Notes: generated by a model from the sequence alone, not told the origin. A stretch of 64,000 bases of DNA from Sclerodactyla briareus (GCA_026419785.1 JAODTK010000666.1:1-64000), one strand, 5' to 3'; counted from the first letter of the stretch, positions 47,211-59,305 are shown. Made by a program: numbers and translations.

Positions 47211-48379
47211 AATCCTTTAAGGATTCCGTCATGCATAATTAACAATATTACTTAACAAACGTTTTTGACATATTTATGAGTTTTATCCTCCCAGGGAATT
47301 CCGTGAATGCGTAGTTAACCTGTTCACATCGAATACCGTTTGCCGGGTTACTTGAAACTGAACACGAAAAAATTGTTGCTGTTTGGTTAAATCATTTTCT
47401 AATCGCGGCAGTCGACATTTACAAATTCATGAGGATTCCATTCAAATTGCTGTACACAAGGTTTAGGCACGCACACCTGGGTCAAATTACGTTCAAATAT
47501 AGCACCACCCGTGATCTGGTGATGTGATACACAATACGATATCCAATAATGCATGATTGGTGAGGGTGAAAATTGTCAAATCGAAGAATCATACTTCAGT
47601 CCAATGAGTTATACATAGATAATATCGTAATACTAGATAATAATACATAGACCTATTATTGACTTCACGAGAAATGTTACCCGACTGGTAATGGTGACTA
47701 TGTTGACCCTACGCACCAATTGAAATGTAAATCTTCGGAAAAATACCAAACGACATCGTTCCTTCCATGTTGTTCTGCCTATGTCATCACGGTTGTGTAA
47801 TTATTGTATAATTTTTACGAGCCCCAGAGCATATGCGGAGTATTTGCGCAAATGTTATTCATGACATTTATGTTCTCTTTTGGTTTTGCCGACTTCAAGC
47901 AGGCGTTGGTTATTGATAGTTGACAGCAATAGAAATACGAAGAACCGAAACCCAGGATATATACATGTGCGTATATACACTGTACAGTCCGGTGGAACGT
48001 GATGTCCTAGGTGATGTCCATTGGTTTTTAATCAGACGAAGGAAACTGCTTTATACCCTCAAGTGTTTCGCAAATGGTATATACTCGTTATTTCCGATTG
48101 TATAATATATGGGAATATTGGCCGTCTGGGAATGAAGAATAGCGATTCGTGAGTTTTCCAGTGTATTGTTACACTTTCAGGATTTTTCCGGAACCGTAGA
48201 AACGTATTTTTGTTACTATTGTATGTAGGCATTGGGTTTAGGTTTACACGATTTGATTAAATTTTGAGCACCAACTTAGTAGTGTTGTCGTGTCTTTTTG
48301 ATTTTCGTTCAGATTCGCTAGCAGATTGCAGGCCAACCATAGGAGGAGCTATGTGGTGATTTGGTTTAGAGCACATGTA
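47211..48379. other. unassigned DNA
   Basis: No gene or clear repeat recognised. Confidence 0.4.
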
Positions 48380-48640
48380 CAGGATTATGTAGAAGAATTG
48401 GGTTTTCGATTGAAATATTCTAATGAGGTATCTAATTCGCATGATTTATGCGGAACTTCAAAAGTGTCAGATCGCTACGAGCCAGTGATACAGACTACCT
48501 TCAGTCTCGAGAAATTTGGACTCAAATTCTGGGTCAATCGAAGTCGTACAGTGTGCCTAATTTGCACAAGTTCTGATTTTAGATCAGATCCATATTTGGT
48601 CACTTCCTACTATTTTGTTCATTAGTGCTCCAAATCCCTA
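48380..48640 (+). repeat. family B remnant
   Basis: 'CTAATTCGCATGATTTATGC', 'TCTCGAGAAATTTGGACTC' and 'CCTAATTTGCACAAG' follow the family B order seen at 23.5 kb. The 99-codon frame over it is a repeat translation. Confidence 0.55.
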
Positions 48641-49018
48641 CTAGGTCCATACAACAAGAATATGACTGCCATTGGCAGATCATGATGGAGTTTGTGTTTG
48701 GCCAAGAATTACTGCCCATTTGGGGTTAGTTGTTTGTTTTCTCTCTCTCGTTCTGACGCTCATCTCGAGTTTTTCAATCCTTCTGGTCTGTATTTTTAAT
48801 ATCGACGAAATTGTACCGGTATTGGTTGTTTGGACTCTTGAGCCTATTTAGTTCTTCCCTTTCTTTCTTCTGACCATCATGTTTGTTATGTTAAAACAAT
48901 CGTGATTGTTCTTTCAATTTATGTTCAGTTGGTACAAATTCGGTACCTAAATGGTTAAGGTTTTCATGGCGTTGAGTATTTTCGTCATTTGGGGGGGGTG
49001 CACGCTCAAAGGTCATCC

Positions 49019-49250
49019 ACGTATGTACTAACCCGTTTTGGTATAAACGCTGCAATTGTAATAGCTGCCCGTTTTGTAATAAAATTAGACCCGTTTTTGT
49101 AATAAAAAAAAAAGCTACCCGTTTTTGTATAATTTCTGGCCCAATTTGAATAAAAAAGCTGGCCGCTTTTTGTAATAAAACTACTGCCGCAATATGGAAT
49201 AACTCACTTGTATGGAACCCTGGGCTGAACTTAGACGTCCGGGCGATCCG
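49019..49250 (+). repeat. foldback left terminal inverted repeat
   Basis: About seven degenerate units of roughly 21 bases (GCTGGCCCG + TTTTTGTAATAAAA), followed by about 60 bases of non-repetitive arm sequence. Confidence 0.75.
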
Positions 49251-49384
49251 ATATGCATTTTCAAGTAATTGTCCTCTAGAATCGTGTCACTGCTTAGTAG
49301 CCTGGGTATTCCAGGGCAAATTCTTGAATAAGTGGGGCTCATGCGACTGTGACTAGTCAATCGTTCAAGGGTACATGCCGACAG

Positions 49385-49600
49385 TCGTCCAGTCCGACAC
49401 ATATTCAGTCCGAAAATGAAAAACCCGCATTCAGTCCGAAAACAGAATGCACTTCCTTAACAACCGTCGTCGGTCCGAAAATTGAATTAACGCTTTCAGT
49501 CCGACACGCTCATTCCGACACGCCTTCAGTTCGGGGGAAAATCAAATACACACGGTCGTTCCGAAACGAAATACACCCGTTCAGTCCCGAAAGTAATTTC
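49385..49600 (+). repeat. TTCAGTCCGAAA irregular minisatellite
   Basis: About nine CAGTCCGA/CATTCCGA-type cores at irregular 13-40-base spacing between about 49391 and 49587. It produces a 124-codon Ser/Thr-rich frame that I do not accept as a gene. Confidence 0.75.
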
Positions 49601-49945
49601 AAATGTCAAAGCCCGGTTTCTATAGTCAGACAATTTCCAAGCTTTAAGGGGCAATGTCGTCTTACGAATAAGCGTCGTCTCGTGGGGGGGAGGTATGACA
49701 TCACAACAGACTTACCTCATTAAGGACGTGACCGGTCGATATGTATATCGCGCCACTAACGAAGTCTGTTGTAACCAGTTTGCATTTTCGTTAATAATGT
49801 TTATCGTCTGAACGGGTTCCTCATTTTTTTTGCGTGGGATTCATACGGTATTGCCTGTTATATAGTAAGAAATACGGTGACCCGAACAAGTTCGAACCTT
49901 TAAATTTAGTAAAGGGGAAATTAAATACGCTCTTGTTACCCAGTG

Positions 49946-50236
49946 GTAAGTTTTCTGAACCATCCGCCAGGCTTTGAGTGTTAAGACACTAACCGGGCCC
50001 GTCTATTTTTATAGGGAGTTTTTGTAACGATTGGGGGCCCTTTTAAGTTGATAAGTATATCAACGGCCAGACGGAGGATGCTAAATCGCAGTTGTAAGTT
50101 TCCAACAATCAGCCAGGCTTGAGTGTTAAGACATAAACGGGCCCGTCTAGTTTTATAGGGAGTTTTGTACGATGGTCCCTGTAAGTGAGTAAAGTCGATC
50201 AACGGACAGACGGGAGGGATGGCTAATCGCTTTGAT
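49946..50236 (+). repeat. 147-bp direct repeat, two copies
   Basis: Copies start at about 49947 and 50094. Both contain 'GAGTGTTAAGACA', 'CGGGCCCGTCTA', 'TTTTATAGGGAGTTTT' and 'ATCAACGG(C/A)CAGACGG'. The palindrome GGGCCC is kept in both. Confidence 0.8.
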
Positions 50237-50906
50237 AAACTTAGTGAAGCTATACATGATACAAATATCCAATAATCTGGAAGTTGTCGGTTGGAGAGTG
50301 AGGCGTTTGTCGGGTTGTCAAGAGCATATTGTTCACGACTCACAAACACCTACGCTTCGATCCGGCTGGGGTTGCATTTTACAAACATTTTCGCCCATTT
50401 AGGCAGAGGATTCTTGTCGAGTAGGCGTATGACGTTTTTCATTTAAACGCAAAAAACTGGAACACATGTCAGTCTGAGTAAACTCTCGGATAAGTTTCTA
50501 AGGGGGCGATAGCAATTTTCAGGGATTATGCCCTCAACATGGCGAATTTAAAGGACATCAAAGGTAAAATTTTTTTTTAGATTTTGGCGATTTGGTCATT
50601 TGTTTAAAATATGTTGCAAGTAACTTAAATGCCAAGACAGAATGTGGTTGACGCCCTAGACAGTTTCGACACATTCCAAGACACGGGCTGTAAGGATGAG
50701 CATGTATAACCAATGTTTATAGCATCTATATAGTCCATATAGCATGATACCGGTACACAGTATGCATACAAGTATGAAGTGTCTAACACAGGTCTCAGTC
50801 AAAGTGTCCATATTGACCAAGCACACACTGCTATGTTCATACACTCACGGTCTTCCACCCTCCCCTCTTTAAATCTCATGTGTCTGGACCTGAGGTGGGG
50901 GGTGTG

Positions 50907-51177
50907 GGATGGTCCGGAGTCCTAAGTCCACCCAGTTGTTCCATTAGAAAAGGTTTTTTAGTAACAAATTGCGGCAGTGTTATTACAAAGGGGGCCAGCT
51001 TTTTTATTACAATTGGGCCAGAATTATTACAAAAACGGCTAGCTTTTTATTACAAAAACGGCTTAATTTTATTACAAAACGGGCCAGCTATGACAAAAAA
51101 GGGCCAGTGTTATTACCAACAGGGCCAGCTATTACAAATTGCAGCCGTTTTATTACAAAAAGGGTCAGTACACACGT
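50907..51177 (-). repeat. foldback right terminal inverted repeat
   Basis: Inverted partner of 49019-49250, with about nine TTATTACAAAA + GGGCCAGC units. The three overlapping frames here are translations of the 21-base unit. Confidence 0.75.
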
Positions 51178-52040
51178 ATTTTGGCTACATGGTTTGCCCC
51201 AAATTACCAATCAATGAATTTGGTGGCCAGTTCAGTCTTAGTTTTGTGGAATTCGTTTGTCACTAAATCATCCCATGAAGATTTTGTTTGAACACCGTCG
51301 TGGTTAGGCAAGTTCGTCACCTAACGGTGGAGTACGGAACATATGAGGTGTGTGAAGGTGCGATATGTTCCCATGGCATATTACTAACGAATATACGAAG
51401 CTGATTCCACGGAGAACGTCCATTGTCGCTAGCGCCAACCAATGTCCAGAAACGACATCGAGGCGTTCATCGTATAATTCAGCTACTGCATCAAACGGTT
51501 CACCTTCGCTAGAAATGTTAAGGTACACTGAGCATCGCTCGCCCGGCATTTACTACCGTAAACGGAACAACATGTCAGGTTCGTGGGCTGATCAGACCGA
51601 CACCTTGGCGAATCTTTGGAACAGGGATTATATTTTTTTTTCACATTCAACTCAAGTACCTACATAAGGCAACCATGTAACACCGGTAAACATATAAACC
51701 CATTATTACCAGATTTGGTTCCGGGAATTAAAGAATTGGACTATTTTTGTATTACAGTAACACATCTTGATTCTTTTTCGGATTTTTGAGTTGTCAACAA
51801 ACTGTTATAACCATGGAATACCCCGTGTTTCGAGATACTAAATCCCATCTTTTGTTAACGCTGCCATCCACTCAATTTGCTGTCTCTCACCGATTCATAT
51901 TGAATTGACACCTCGTATAAGTCACCAGCGTATTCCGCTGTTGTCAGGCACCTGTGCCTACTACTTTGGCCTAGTTCATGCAGTCCTCGATAATTCAAAT
52001 ACGCGATCGGGGATGTCCTTATATCCCGGAAACACTTGTA
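51178..52040. other. unassigned DNA
   Basis: Frames of 81 (minus, 51304-51549) and 100 codons (plus, 51365-51667) overlap on opposite strands; neither has a known motif. Confidence 0.4.
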
Positions 52041-52330
52041 AGTGTCGGGGTATATTATGGTTTTGGGCCGTGTGCCCCGCCGTCTCCGCCGCCGCCGGCT
52101 CCGCCGCCGCCGGCTCCGCCGCCGCGCCGCCGCCGCCGGAACTTTCGGCGTTAGCGCTCTCCATTCTTTACCCTTTGTTTATCCGATTGACCCCAAACTT
52201 GTACAACCATTCCGTATTAGTAAAATCTCGGATAGTTCGAAACTGGGCTATATCATATATTGGTTGCCCTCTATTTTGCAGGTTTTTTCGCAAATTTTCA
52301 AGTTCGTGCGATTTACACGAAACGTGGTGG
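52041..52330 (+). repeat. dispersed repeat C, copy 3 (5' part)
   Basis: Starts 'GGTATATTATGGTTTTGGGC', has an expanded CCGCCG block (52078-52140), then 'TTATCCGATTGACCCCAAAC' and 'ATCTCGGATAGTTCGAAA'. Similarity to copy 1 fades after about 52330. Ala- and Arg-rich frames come from the CCG block. Confidence 0.75.
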
Positions 52331-52870
52331 GTTGGGGTAGTTGTTGGAGCCGAAAAACATGGTGACAATTTCAGTTCATCTGAGGTCAAGTTTGAATTTA
52401 TTTGGCCAGTAGCCTGATTATAGCAGAATGTATGTGTATTTTCAAACTTCATTGGGGTTTCATGAAACTTGGTGACTAGGGCCACTAGGGCAGTGCCGAT
52501 GAATTTTCCTAATGTTGCCCGAGGCACCCGAGGTTTTCTTGCATGACTATTTTGCATAATGTTTGGCCCAATTAGCAATTACGCAAATTTATAAACTTCG
52601 TTGGATTCTCACGAAACTTGTGAGTAGGACCTTCTAACAGGTCCCGATAAATTTATTTCATGTTGCATTGAATCACTGAAGGTCTTATGTGTGTTTAATT
52701 TACATATTCGTTAGCATAATTAGAATAATTACTGCCATTATTTTTCTCAACTTTTGGATTTTGACGAAACTTTGTGAATAGGACCTCCTTAACCAGTCCC
52801 TGATCAATTTATTCAATAGCATCAAGATCACTGAGGTAAATTTGGTTGGGACTAATTTGCATATTAGTTT
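52331..52870 (+). repeat. family B tandem repeat
   Basis: 'CATGAAACTTGGTGACTAGG', 'CACGAAACTTGTGAGTAGG' and 'GACGAAACTTTGTGAATAGG' recur at about 52463, 52610 and 52763, alternating with TTTGCATAA-type words. Spacing is about 150 bases. Confidence 0.8.
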
Positions 52871-54110
52871 TCCTGATCATTCCCATGAGGGAGTTTTAAT
52901 ACTTTTTTTTCGCAATAAATTGACATGTTCATTGGAATGCAATATGCTTCTAGGAGGGGAGATGCATCACAGGGAGTTGTAACCATTTTCATAAAAACCG
53001 CCATGGCATTGAAGGTCATAAAGGTCTTAGGGGTCAAAACTGATTTTTAAGTACTTTTCCGGCAATAGCACTGGTGTGTTCATCAGAATGCCAATGCTCC
53101 TAGGAGTGGATGTATCACAGGAGTAACAATTCTCATAAAAACTGTCATATCATGAAAGGTCCTTCTGTGGTCACTTGAGGTCAAAAACTTTTTTTTTTTT
53201 TGGCTATAATCGGAGAAATTTGAATACCTGCGAATGCTGGATGGTTTCACCCATTGTGATATATGGTGACCTCCATGTGGTGTGACCTCTGAACTTAATT
53301 TTGACTCCTGTCGGGTGGTCATGTGGTTAAAGGCGCATCGTTGAATAAATGTGCTTATTAAGGAGTTACGGGCAAAACAGTATAAACTGGTTATTTTTGG
53401 ATATGTGATAGAGCTTTGTGTGCTTTATGGAGGGAAACAACTCCCTCCGCTTCGATCGGACAGTTACTTTGGTAGTTACAAGGGGTCCAAGTGGCATTTT
53501 ATACATTTGTTCTTCGCAATTAACATTGGACATGTTCATTGGATGCAATATGCTTCTAGGATTGATCATCCATGAGTGTAACAATTTTCAATAGAAACCG
53601 CCATGTGTCAGTGAAAGGTCATTTAAAGTCACTTAGGGGGCAAAACTGATTTTAAGTACTTTTTTCGGCATAGCACTGGGTGTGTTCAGCAGAATGCAAA
53701 ATGCCCTAGGAGTGGATGCATCACATGGAGGTAACAATTTTTCATAAAAACCGCATTTCAATGTGAATGTCATTAAAGGTCACTAGGGGTCAAACTGATT
53801 TTAGTACTTTTCCGGCAAAAGCACTGGGTGTGGTTGTTCATCAGAATGCAAAATTGCTCCTAGGAGTGGATGAATCACATTGAGAGTAACAATTCCATAA
53901 AAACTGTCAAGTCATGAAAGGTCATTTGAAGGTCACTTAGGGGTCAAAAACTGTTTTTTGGCTATAGCGGGAGAATTGAATACTGCTGAAGGCTGGATGG
54001 TCACCATTGTGATATATTGTTGACCTGCAGTGTGTGACCTTGACCTGCAGTTAACCTCTGTCGTGTGGCCATGTGGTTAAGGGCGAATCTGTGAAGTAAA
54101 TGTGCTTATT
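52871..54110 (+). repeat. higher-order tandem repeat
   Basis: A ~150-bp unit ('TTCATCAGAATGC', 'CTAGGAGTGGATG', 'AACAATT', 'CATAAAAAC', 'AAAGGTCA', 'GGTCAAAACTG', 'AAGTACTTTT') occurs about twice in 52905-53190 and three times in 53510-53950. Each series ends with the same tail ('TTTTGGCTATA', 'GCTGGATGGT', 'CATTGTGATATAT', 'GGTTAA(A/G)GGCG', 'AAATGTGCTTATTA'). So a ~600-bp block has been duplicated as a whole. Differences are mostly 1-2-base indels. Confidence 0.85.
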
Positions 54111-56480
54111 AGGTACTCACCTTGTGCGCGGCTGTAGGGGTGCCTCAAAATTAACAAGTGCATTTGGAATGACCATTTACCAGTACACGTTTGTCGCTTC
54201 CCTAGTCCTATAATGTCTTCTTTCGCAAGAATATTGTCCTGTGTCATGTTCACCAAATGTCTGGAATAAGAGATGCGGGGAAAGATACGTCTGGCGGTTT
54301 AACCCTCCCGACATTTTTCTAGTTAATTTGAATATGAATAGATTTGGTGCGATTTCGAATATTCCCACGACGTAGGTAGACCTGCAACTTTGTAGTTTTG
54401 TTCAAAAATCAATGAAATCTCTCACGTTTTTTTTATATTTTTTTATTTTTTATGTATGTAAAATACCGTCAAGTCGAATTGGGAATCAAGTGACTATGTT
54501 ATCTATTGGTTCTTAGCGACATTATGGTGTTGGTTTCCTCTTTTTGGTCTGACTACGAAATACCCTTACCGTTAGTCACCTTTTTTTTATTGAACATCGA
54601 TTTTTAACGAGCCTGTGTCGAATCAGTTACACAAATATTTACTGTGTTACCAAAATATAGTATGGCACGAAGTATCGTAACACCCTCCTTCGCCTACTGA
54701 GCTCATACAAACAGTATTATCGCAGTGGTGTCAGCGATTGGGGCACTAATGCCCGCCGCATCATCATAGACCTCTCTCCTCCCACTTCCCAGTTCCCCCT
54801 CCTTATGATGACTCGGCGATATCTGAAAGAATTTGTTCTGTTGTTTCTCTCTCTCTCGTGGTAATATTCCGTTTTCATTGAACCTTTAGGCTGTTCTAGT
54901 GTACTAGGGTTACAATTGGGAAATACGCGTTCTTCATCACCTATTCCAGCTACGTGCCAAATCCGCGCTCTATACACTGGGCATCGGATACATTCAGATT
55001 GGAGCCCATCATTCATTGTCAGAGTAGAGTATTCACTCTAGCGTGTTATAATACTGAACCCCCTCTGTCCTAACTACTAGATGAACGCGTTGTTTTTTAC
55101 TTGGCTCTTCGATAACATACTGTACAGTATTTAAACACACGAGAATTGATAACCGGCAACTACATCAGTAAATAACATTCAAAAGGTTGAATACCGTTAA
55201 CAGCCCAAGGGGTTTTTGTGGTTCCTTGTCTGTTTGTCTCCAATACTTGTCCCTGCCTTCCTCATCAGCTATCTAACCCTAACAGTTTATCAGGACATAT
55301 TATAGTAATTGCACACATTGTCACACATTGTCCGAGGGATTCAGGGTACTCTCTCGTCACCAGCCTCTCTTTTTCTGTGACGTTTTATTTAGAACTAATT
55401 TCACCTTTTTATCTTCACACCCTGATCAGTCGGGTCCTCCCTCACTTCAGTGGTAGAATGCACCCTATTTCAACTACACTGCTGCTTGTACGAGTCGACT
55501 ACCGGTGACATTAATTGTGATGTCACCGCTGCAACCTTTAAATGTTCTTTGGGGCTCGTCCGCGTTGTAGTTCCTTGCCACCTGTGGATTGCCCAACGTT
55601 GTCTGGAAGTTGGTATCGATTACCGACCCCAACTCTATGTCCCTGTCACAATTTAATCGTTCTCGTCTGATTCATCTTCGCAGCACTCGGAAAAGAGAAA
55701 GCCCGTCCCCTTTAGCTCACCTATCTTGGGAAACGTCAAAGGCTGATGTATCTGGACTGTCCCCTCCGTGTACACACATAACGGTTGGCTCCCCATTCCG
55801 TGTGCTACATCATAAGTTAGAGTCGGACATTGGTGGCATGCACATTGTAATTTAATTAGTGCTTGCCGGATTCTCGGTGTTTCGTACGAGAGAATATGTG
55901 AATGGATGTCCCAATTCCATCGTTTGCTCTCATCGACAACGCGTCTGCGCCTTTTTTTTCTTCCCACGTGGCTTCCGTTGGACACGAGGTATGCCGCAAA
56001 CTACCAGTCAAATTGAATTACTATGAATGCGCGGATGAGACGGATCCTCATGTCACGACAGTCGCGGGAAGTCTTGTATTCCACGCGAAGAGCGTTGAAC
56101 AACTTCACCCTACCCGCGACATGTGCGTGATTATTCATTAGCTGTTTGCGAGGGGGACTGTCCAATTCAACTCTGCGCCCATGCGCGGGACTTTTCGGCG
56201 GGGTCAACGTGGCTATTCCCCTCCCCCCCCCCCTCCCCCTACTTTCTGTCCGTCCATGCCTGCATTGCCCGGGCACAATTTGTACGCAATTTAAATCTCT
56301 TTCACCTAAAAAATCGGGTATGCTATCCTTTAGGATTTGGGGGTCGATTTGGAGTCATTTTCATTCCTCGCCCGAATGCAAAAGGAATCTTTGCAGTCAC
56401 GCACCGTGCGTTATGCTGTGTTTTGTGTGTCTGGTGTCTGTGTTGTGGTGGTGTGCATTCCTTTGCAGCACGATATCTAA
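54111..56480. other. unassigned DNA
   Basis: No accepted gene. Several overlapping frames of 80-129 codons on both strands (54717-56512) share no recognisable domain. A C run is at 56223-56231. Confidence 0.4.
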
Positions 56481-56499
56481 AGAACTCCAGCATGTATGA

Positions 56500-57120
56500 G
56501 GGTTCAAATTGAGTATGTGGGTTGGACTATACACGGATGACCCCATTTTTTTTTGGTGCCAGTTCAAGGTCATTCAAGTCCGAGATGGCAAAACAAACCG
56601 AACTGTCAGGACGATATCTAATGACGCAAGTCATGTAATCGCATTGGGAAGTGTGGGGGCTCACATATGGTCCGGATTAACACTATTGTATTGGTGTTAG
56701 GTCAAGGTCATTTAAGTCAACCATAGGACAATCCTTTATATCTTTTGCAACGAAAAATTTAGAGGAATGTCGTAATGGAAAGTTTTGTTCGTCATGGCGA
56801 ACTACATCGGGTGACCTACTTTGACCTCATTTGACCGTTTGACCTCGTTAACCTTTCACCTTGTGACCCAATTGAGTGGCTATTTTCTGGTGATGAACAG
56901 ATCTTGTTGAGACAACCATAAAGTGAATTGGACTAATGTAATACACCCTCCTTTCACGAGTTTCTCAAGGAGTACATGTGTTAAAGGTCACACAGCCTAA
57001 AACACTGGAATGCTTGTGAAATATTGTGATCGTTTGACATTGGCATCGTGGCAACAAAACATTTTAGAGAGGGATGTTTTAGTTTTTGCTATGCATGGGA
57101 GCCTACATGTGTTTTAACGT
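56500..57120 (+). repeat. family A, long copy matching 0.7 kb
   Basis: 'ACACTATTGTATTGGTGTTAGG', 'AACCATAGGACAATCC', 'GAATGTCGTAATGGAAAG', 'TTTGTTCGTC', 'GGTGACC', 'TTTGACCTCATTTGACC' follow the order seen at 725-905. Confidence 0.75.
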
Positions 57121-57370
57121 ACGAAAATTTCGTGTGTCACTGCACGCAGCAAATTTAAGATGCTTGTGGCAGGATCCAAAATAATGAGACCAGGATTGTG
57201 CCCAGTGTGCTTCGATATATATCCCTCAGGCAGGGGTATGTGATACCTAATTTGAGAAAACCTGCACCTGTCCGAATGCACCCAAGTAATCTGTGTATAT
57301 ATTATGTAATTACACCTTATGACTCCCAATTGTCCGCCTCTCATTTTCATTATAAACACAATTTCCACAC

Positions 57371-57480
57371 AATATATATATATCTATATATATATATTAT
57401 ATATTTATCTATATATATATATATATATATATCTATATATATATATAATAATATATATATATATATATATAGATATATAT
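57371..57480. repeat. interrupted (AT)n microsatellite
   Basis: Near-pure AT with periodic C or G interruptions. Tyr/Ile-rich frames are artefacts. Confidence 0.95.
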
Positions 57481-57688
57481 TTACTATTACATCCCGTCGC
57501 ACTACAACGTCTACAACTATCAACCGGCCCATTACCTCGAATTTATATGTCCACTTCACCCGACCTTCCATCTCTAGTCTGACAGCGCTTCGAACGTGTG
57601 GCATGTAACAATACCCCTGACTCATCAACCGTCGAATGTTTCCAATTATTCACCAAACTTCTGAAAAATAAGGCCCACAGAAGTTCGA

Positions 57689-58063
57689 ATGGAGGCGGCC
57701 ACCGTGATCAGCAGCTTTAAACCAATGATGGTATCGTTATTCAATGCCTACCTAAAATTGACTGCACCGCTGGCCTATCTGGTCTATTTGTTTTTATACA
57801 CGTGCCGGTATTTGCAAACAGCGCAATTAAGAGGTTGCATTCTGAGTGATAACAAATTCTCCATTTCAATATTGACGGAGCAGACCGACCGCTGTAATCG
57901 CGCTATGACAGAGAAATACATAGGAATAGGCGACCTTCCCAAAGGCAGAAAAACAAAATGCATGGCAATTATGAACTTGATTTATTTTTCATTAATTGCA
58001 ACGATGGTAATGAATGTTATAACTATTTTTTTAATAATAGTAGTGGTCATCAGTTTATTTTAG
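57689..58063 (+). CDS. 124-residue putative two-pass membrane protein
   Basis: This is the most protein-like frame outside transposon remnants. An in-frame TGA at 57662-57664 lies nine codons upstream, so the ATG at 57689 is the natural start; G follows the ATG (+4). Residues about 22-41 ('KLTAPLAYLVYLFLYTCR') form one hydrophobic segment, residues about 42-90 a polar loop with Cys, Lys and Arg ('DLPKGRKTK'), and residues about 91-124 a long hydrophobic C-terminus ending 'IIVVVISLF'. The Lys/Cys-then-helix start of the second segment recalls dispanin/IFITM (CD225) proteins, but the loop is longer than usual and the similarity is weak. It could also be one exon of a larger membrane protein. 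No polyadenylation signal is evident nearby. It does not overlap a recognised repeat. Confidence 0.4.
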   Translation: MEAATVISSFKPMMVSLFNAYLKLTAPLAYLVYLFLYTCRYLQTAQLRGCILSDNKFSISILTEQTDRCNRAMTEKYIGIGDLPKGRKTKCMAIMNLIYFSLIATMVMNVITIFLIIVVVISLF

Positions 58064-58520
58064 TTCTTTGACGTTCTTTGTGACGCTTCAGAGTGGTAAT
58101 TGTGGTTACCTTTAGTAAACATCAATAATATTGTACATGCTAATCTGTCAAACAAAAGACTTCGTAAAAATGAATATGACTCAATTCATACTTGCGAGGA
58201 AAGAATCCCCCGTAATACAGAGTCAATGTGAAAACAAATACTTCGAGAACCTATAACGAACGGTCCAAAGATCGGATTTGAATTGAAAAAAAACTCCGCC
58301 AAATATAAAAAAAAAAAATCATTATGGTCTTTGATAAACGTATTTCCGTCATCCCTCTGATCGATCATCATCACATTCCCAAGAGCGAAAATTGAAAGCA
58401 CTCCACGAGGCAAACATGATTAGAACGACAGATTTGCAGTATGGGGAATTGTGATTATTGACGTCCATTGTTTAGTCAAACCAGCTATGCTGGTGCCCGC
58501 GATTGTGAGCCGCCAGTCAT
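58064..58520. other. unassigned DNA
   Basis: A run at 58309-58318. No gene recognised; the minus-strand 75-codon frame (58186-58413) lacks motifs. Confidence 0.4.
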
Positions 58521-58550
58521 TCTATCTATCTATCTACCTACCTACCTACG
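58521..58550 (+). repeat. (TCTA)n(CCTA)n microsatellite
   Basis: Four TCTA-type units followed by three to four CCTA units. Confidence 0.9.
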
Positions 58551-58639
58551 TCCCTACATGACGAACCGACTACATACCTACCACCGACTCTACTACTACT
58601 TCCATGTGTCCACAATTGATTTCTGGTCAACACAATGCC

Positions 58640-59040
58640 TTTTCTTCGGTGCCAAGTGATCAAGCTTTGATTAATGTTTGCCCACCAAACTTTACATAAT
58701 GATCATTGACCACTTAAACATTCCTGACTTGTGAAGCGTCCAAGGTCAAATGTAATTAAAGCAGCACAAATTGGACATTTTGGTCAAAATTACAAAATGT
58801 ATCTTCTACAAAAAGTATGAGTGGTCTGATGAAACGCAGTAATAATGTTCCTTGGTAGTGTTCCTTTCAGTGCCACTAGGCTTAAAACAGTAACATCTCT
58901 TGAAAAGAAGTATATTGGCCCCTAACATGATGGATGTGGACCGAATTCGCGAACAAATGTTCATTGACCCCTGGACAACTTTGACCTTGTGAAGGTCCAA
59001 GTCAAAGGTCAAAGGTAATTAAAGAGGAATAAGAGACTAC
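58640..59040 (+). repeat. GGTCA-rich repeat, about 263-bp unit
   Basis: 'AAGGTCAAATGTAATTAAAG' (58742) and 'AAGGTCAAAGGTAATTAAAG' (59005) end two units, each preceded by 'TTCATTGACC/ATCATTGACC' and 'TTGTGAAG' words. Confidence 0.65.
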
Positions 59041-59305
59041 TGCGTTTTTTAAAATCACAAATGCATTCGCTATGCAGAGATTGGATTGTTCTCAGATTGC
59101 ATTCTAATGTCTCTCGAAACGAGTGTTCTTCATAGGCATGTCACAAAAAAAAATTACCATTTCATGTTTAAGGTTCGTAGTGAGTTTTCATTCATGGAAA
59201 AGACATATTTCCCAGGATCCTTCTTCATTTCTCCCATAATTCACTCTGAGATCTGACCTCCAATACCTAGTGTTATTGTATGTTCACCTATGCTGGTCTT
59301 TCGAA

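Larger units (their letters stand above)
49019..51177. mobile_element. foldback-type element with tandemly repeated terminal inverted repeats
   Basis: The left end (ACGTATGTACTAACCCG) and the reverse complement of the right end (ACGTGTGTACTGACCC) align and continue to align for about 230 bases, through a series of TTTTGTAATAAAA / GCTGGCCCG units and then 'TGGAAC', 'CTGGG', 'GACTTAG/GAACTTAG' words. The right arm has about two additional units. The 1.65-kb interior carries an irregular TTCAGTCCGAAA minisatellite and two 147-bp direct repeats but no transposase. This layout matches foldback elements, which are non-autonomous DNA transposons with long internally repetitive inverted termini. No target duplication could be seen. 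Confidence 0.7.

Noticed and set aside
49019..49200. CRISPR-like array
   Set aside because: The ~21-base units are directly adjacent and degenerate, without regular unique spacers, and form an inverted partner at 50907-51177.
49349..49723. 124-codon Ser/Thr-rich frame
   Set aside because: Generated by the TTCAGTCCGAAA minisatellite inside the foldback element.
51905..52417. 170-codon Ala-rich frame and Arg-rich companion
   Set aside because: The low-complexity part is the CCG block of repeat C; no conservation with the other copies' frames.
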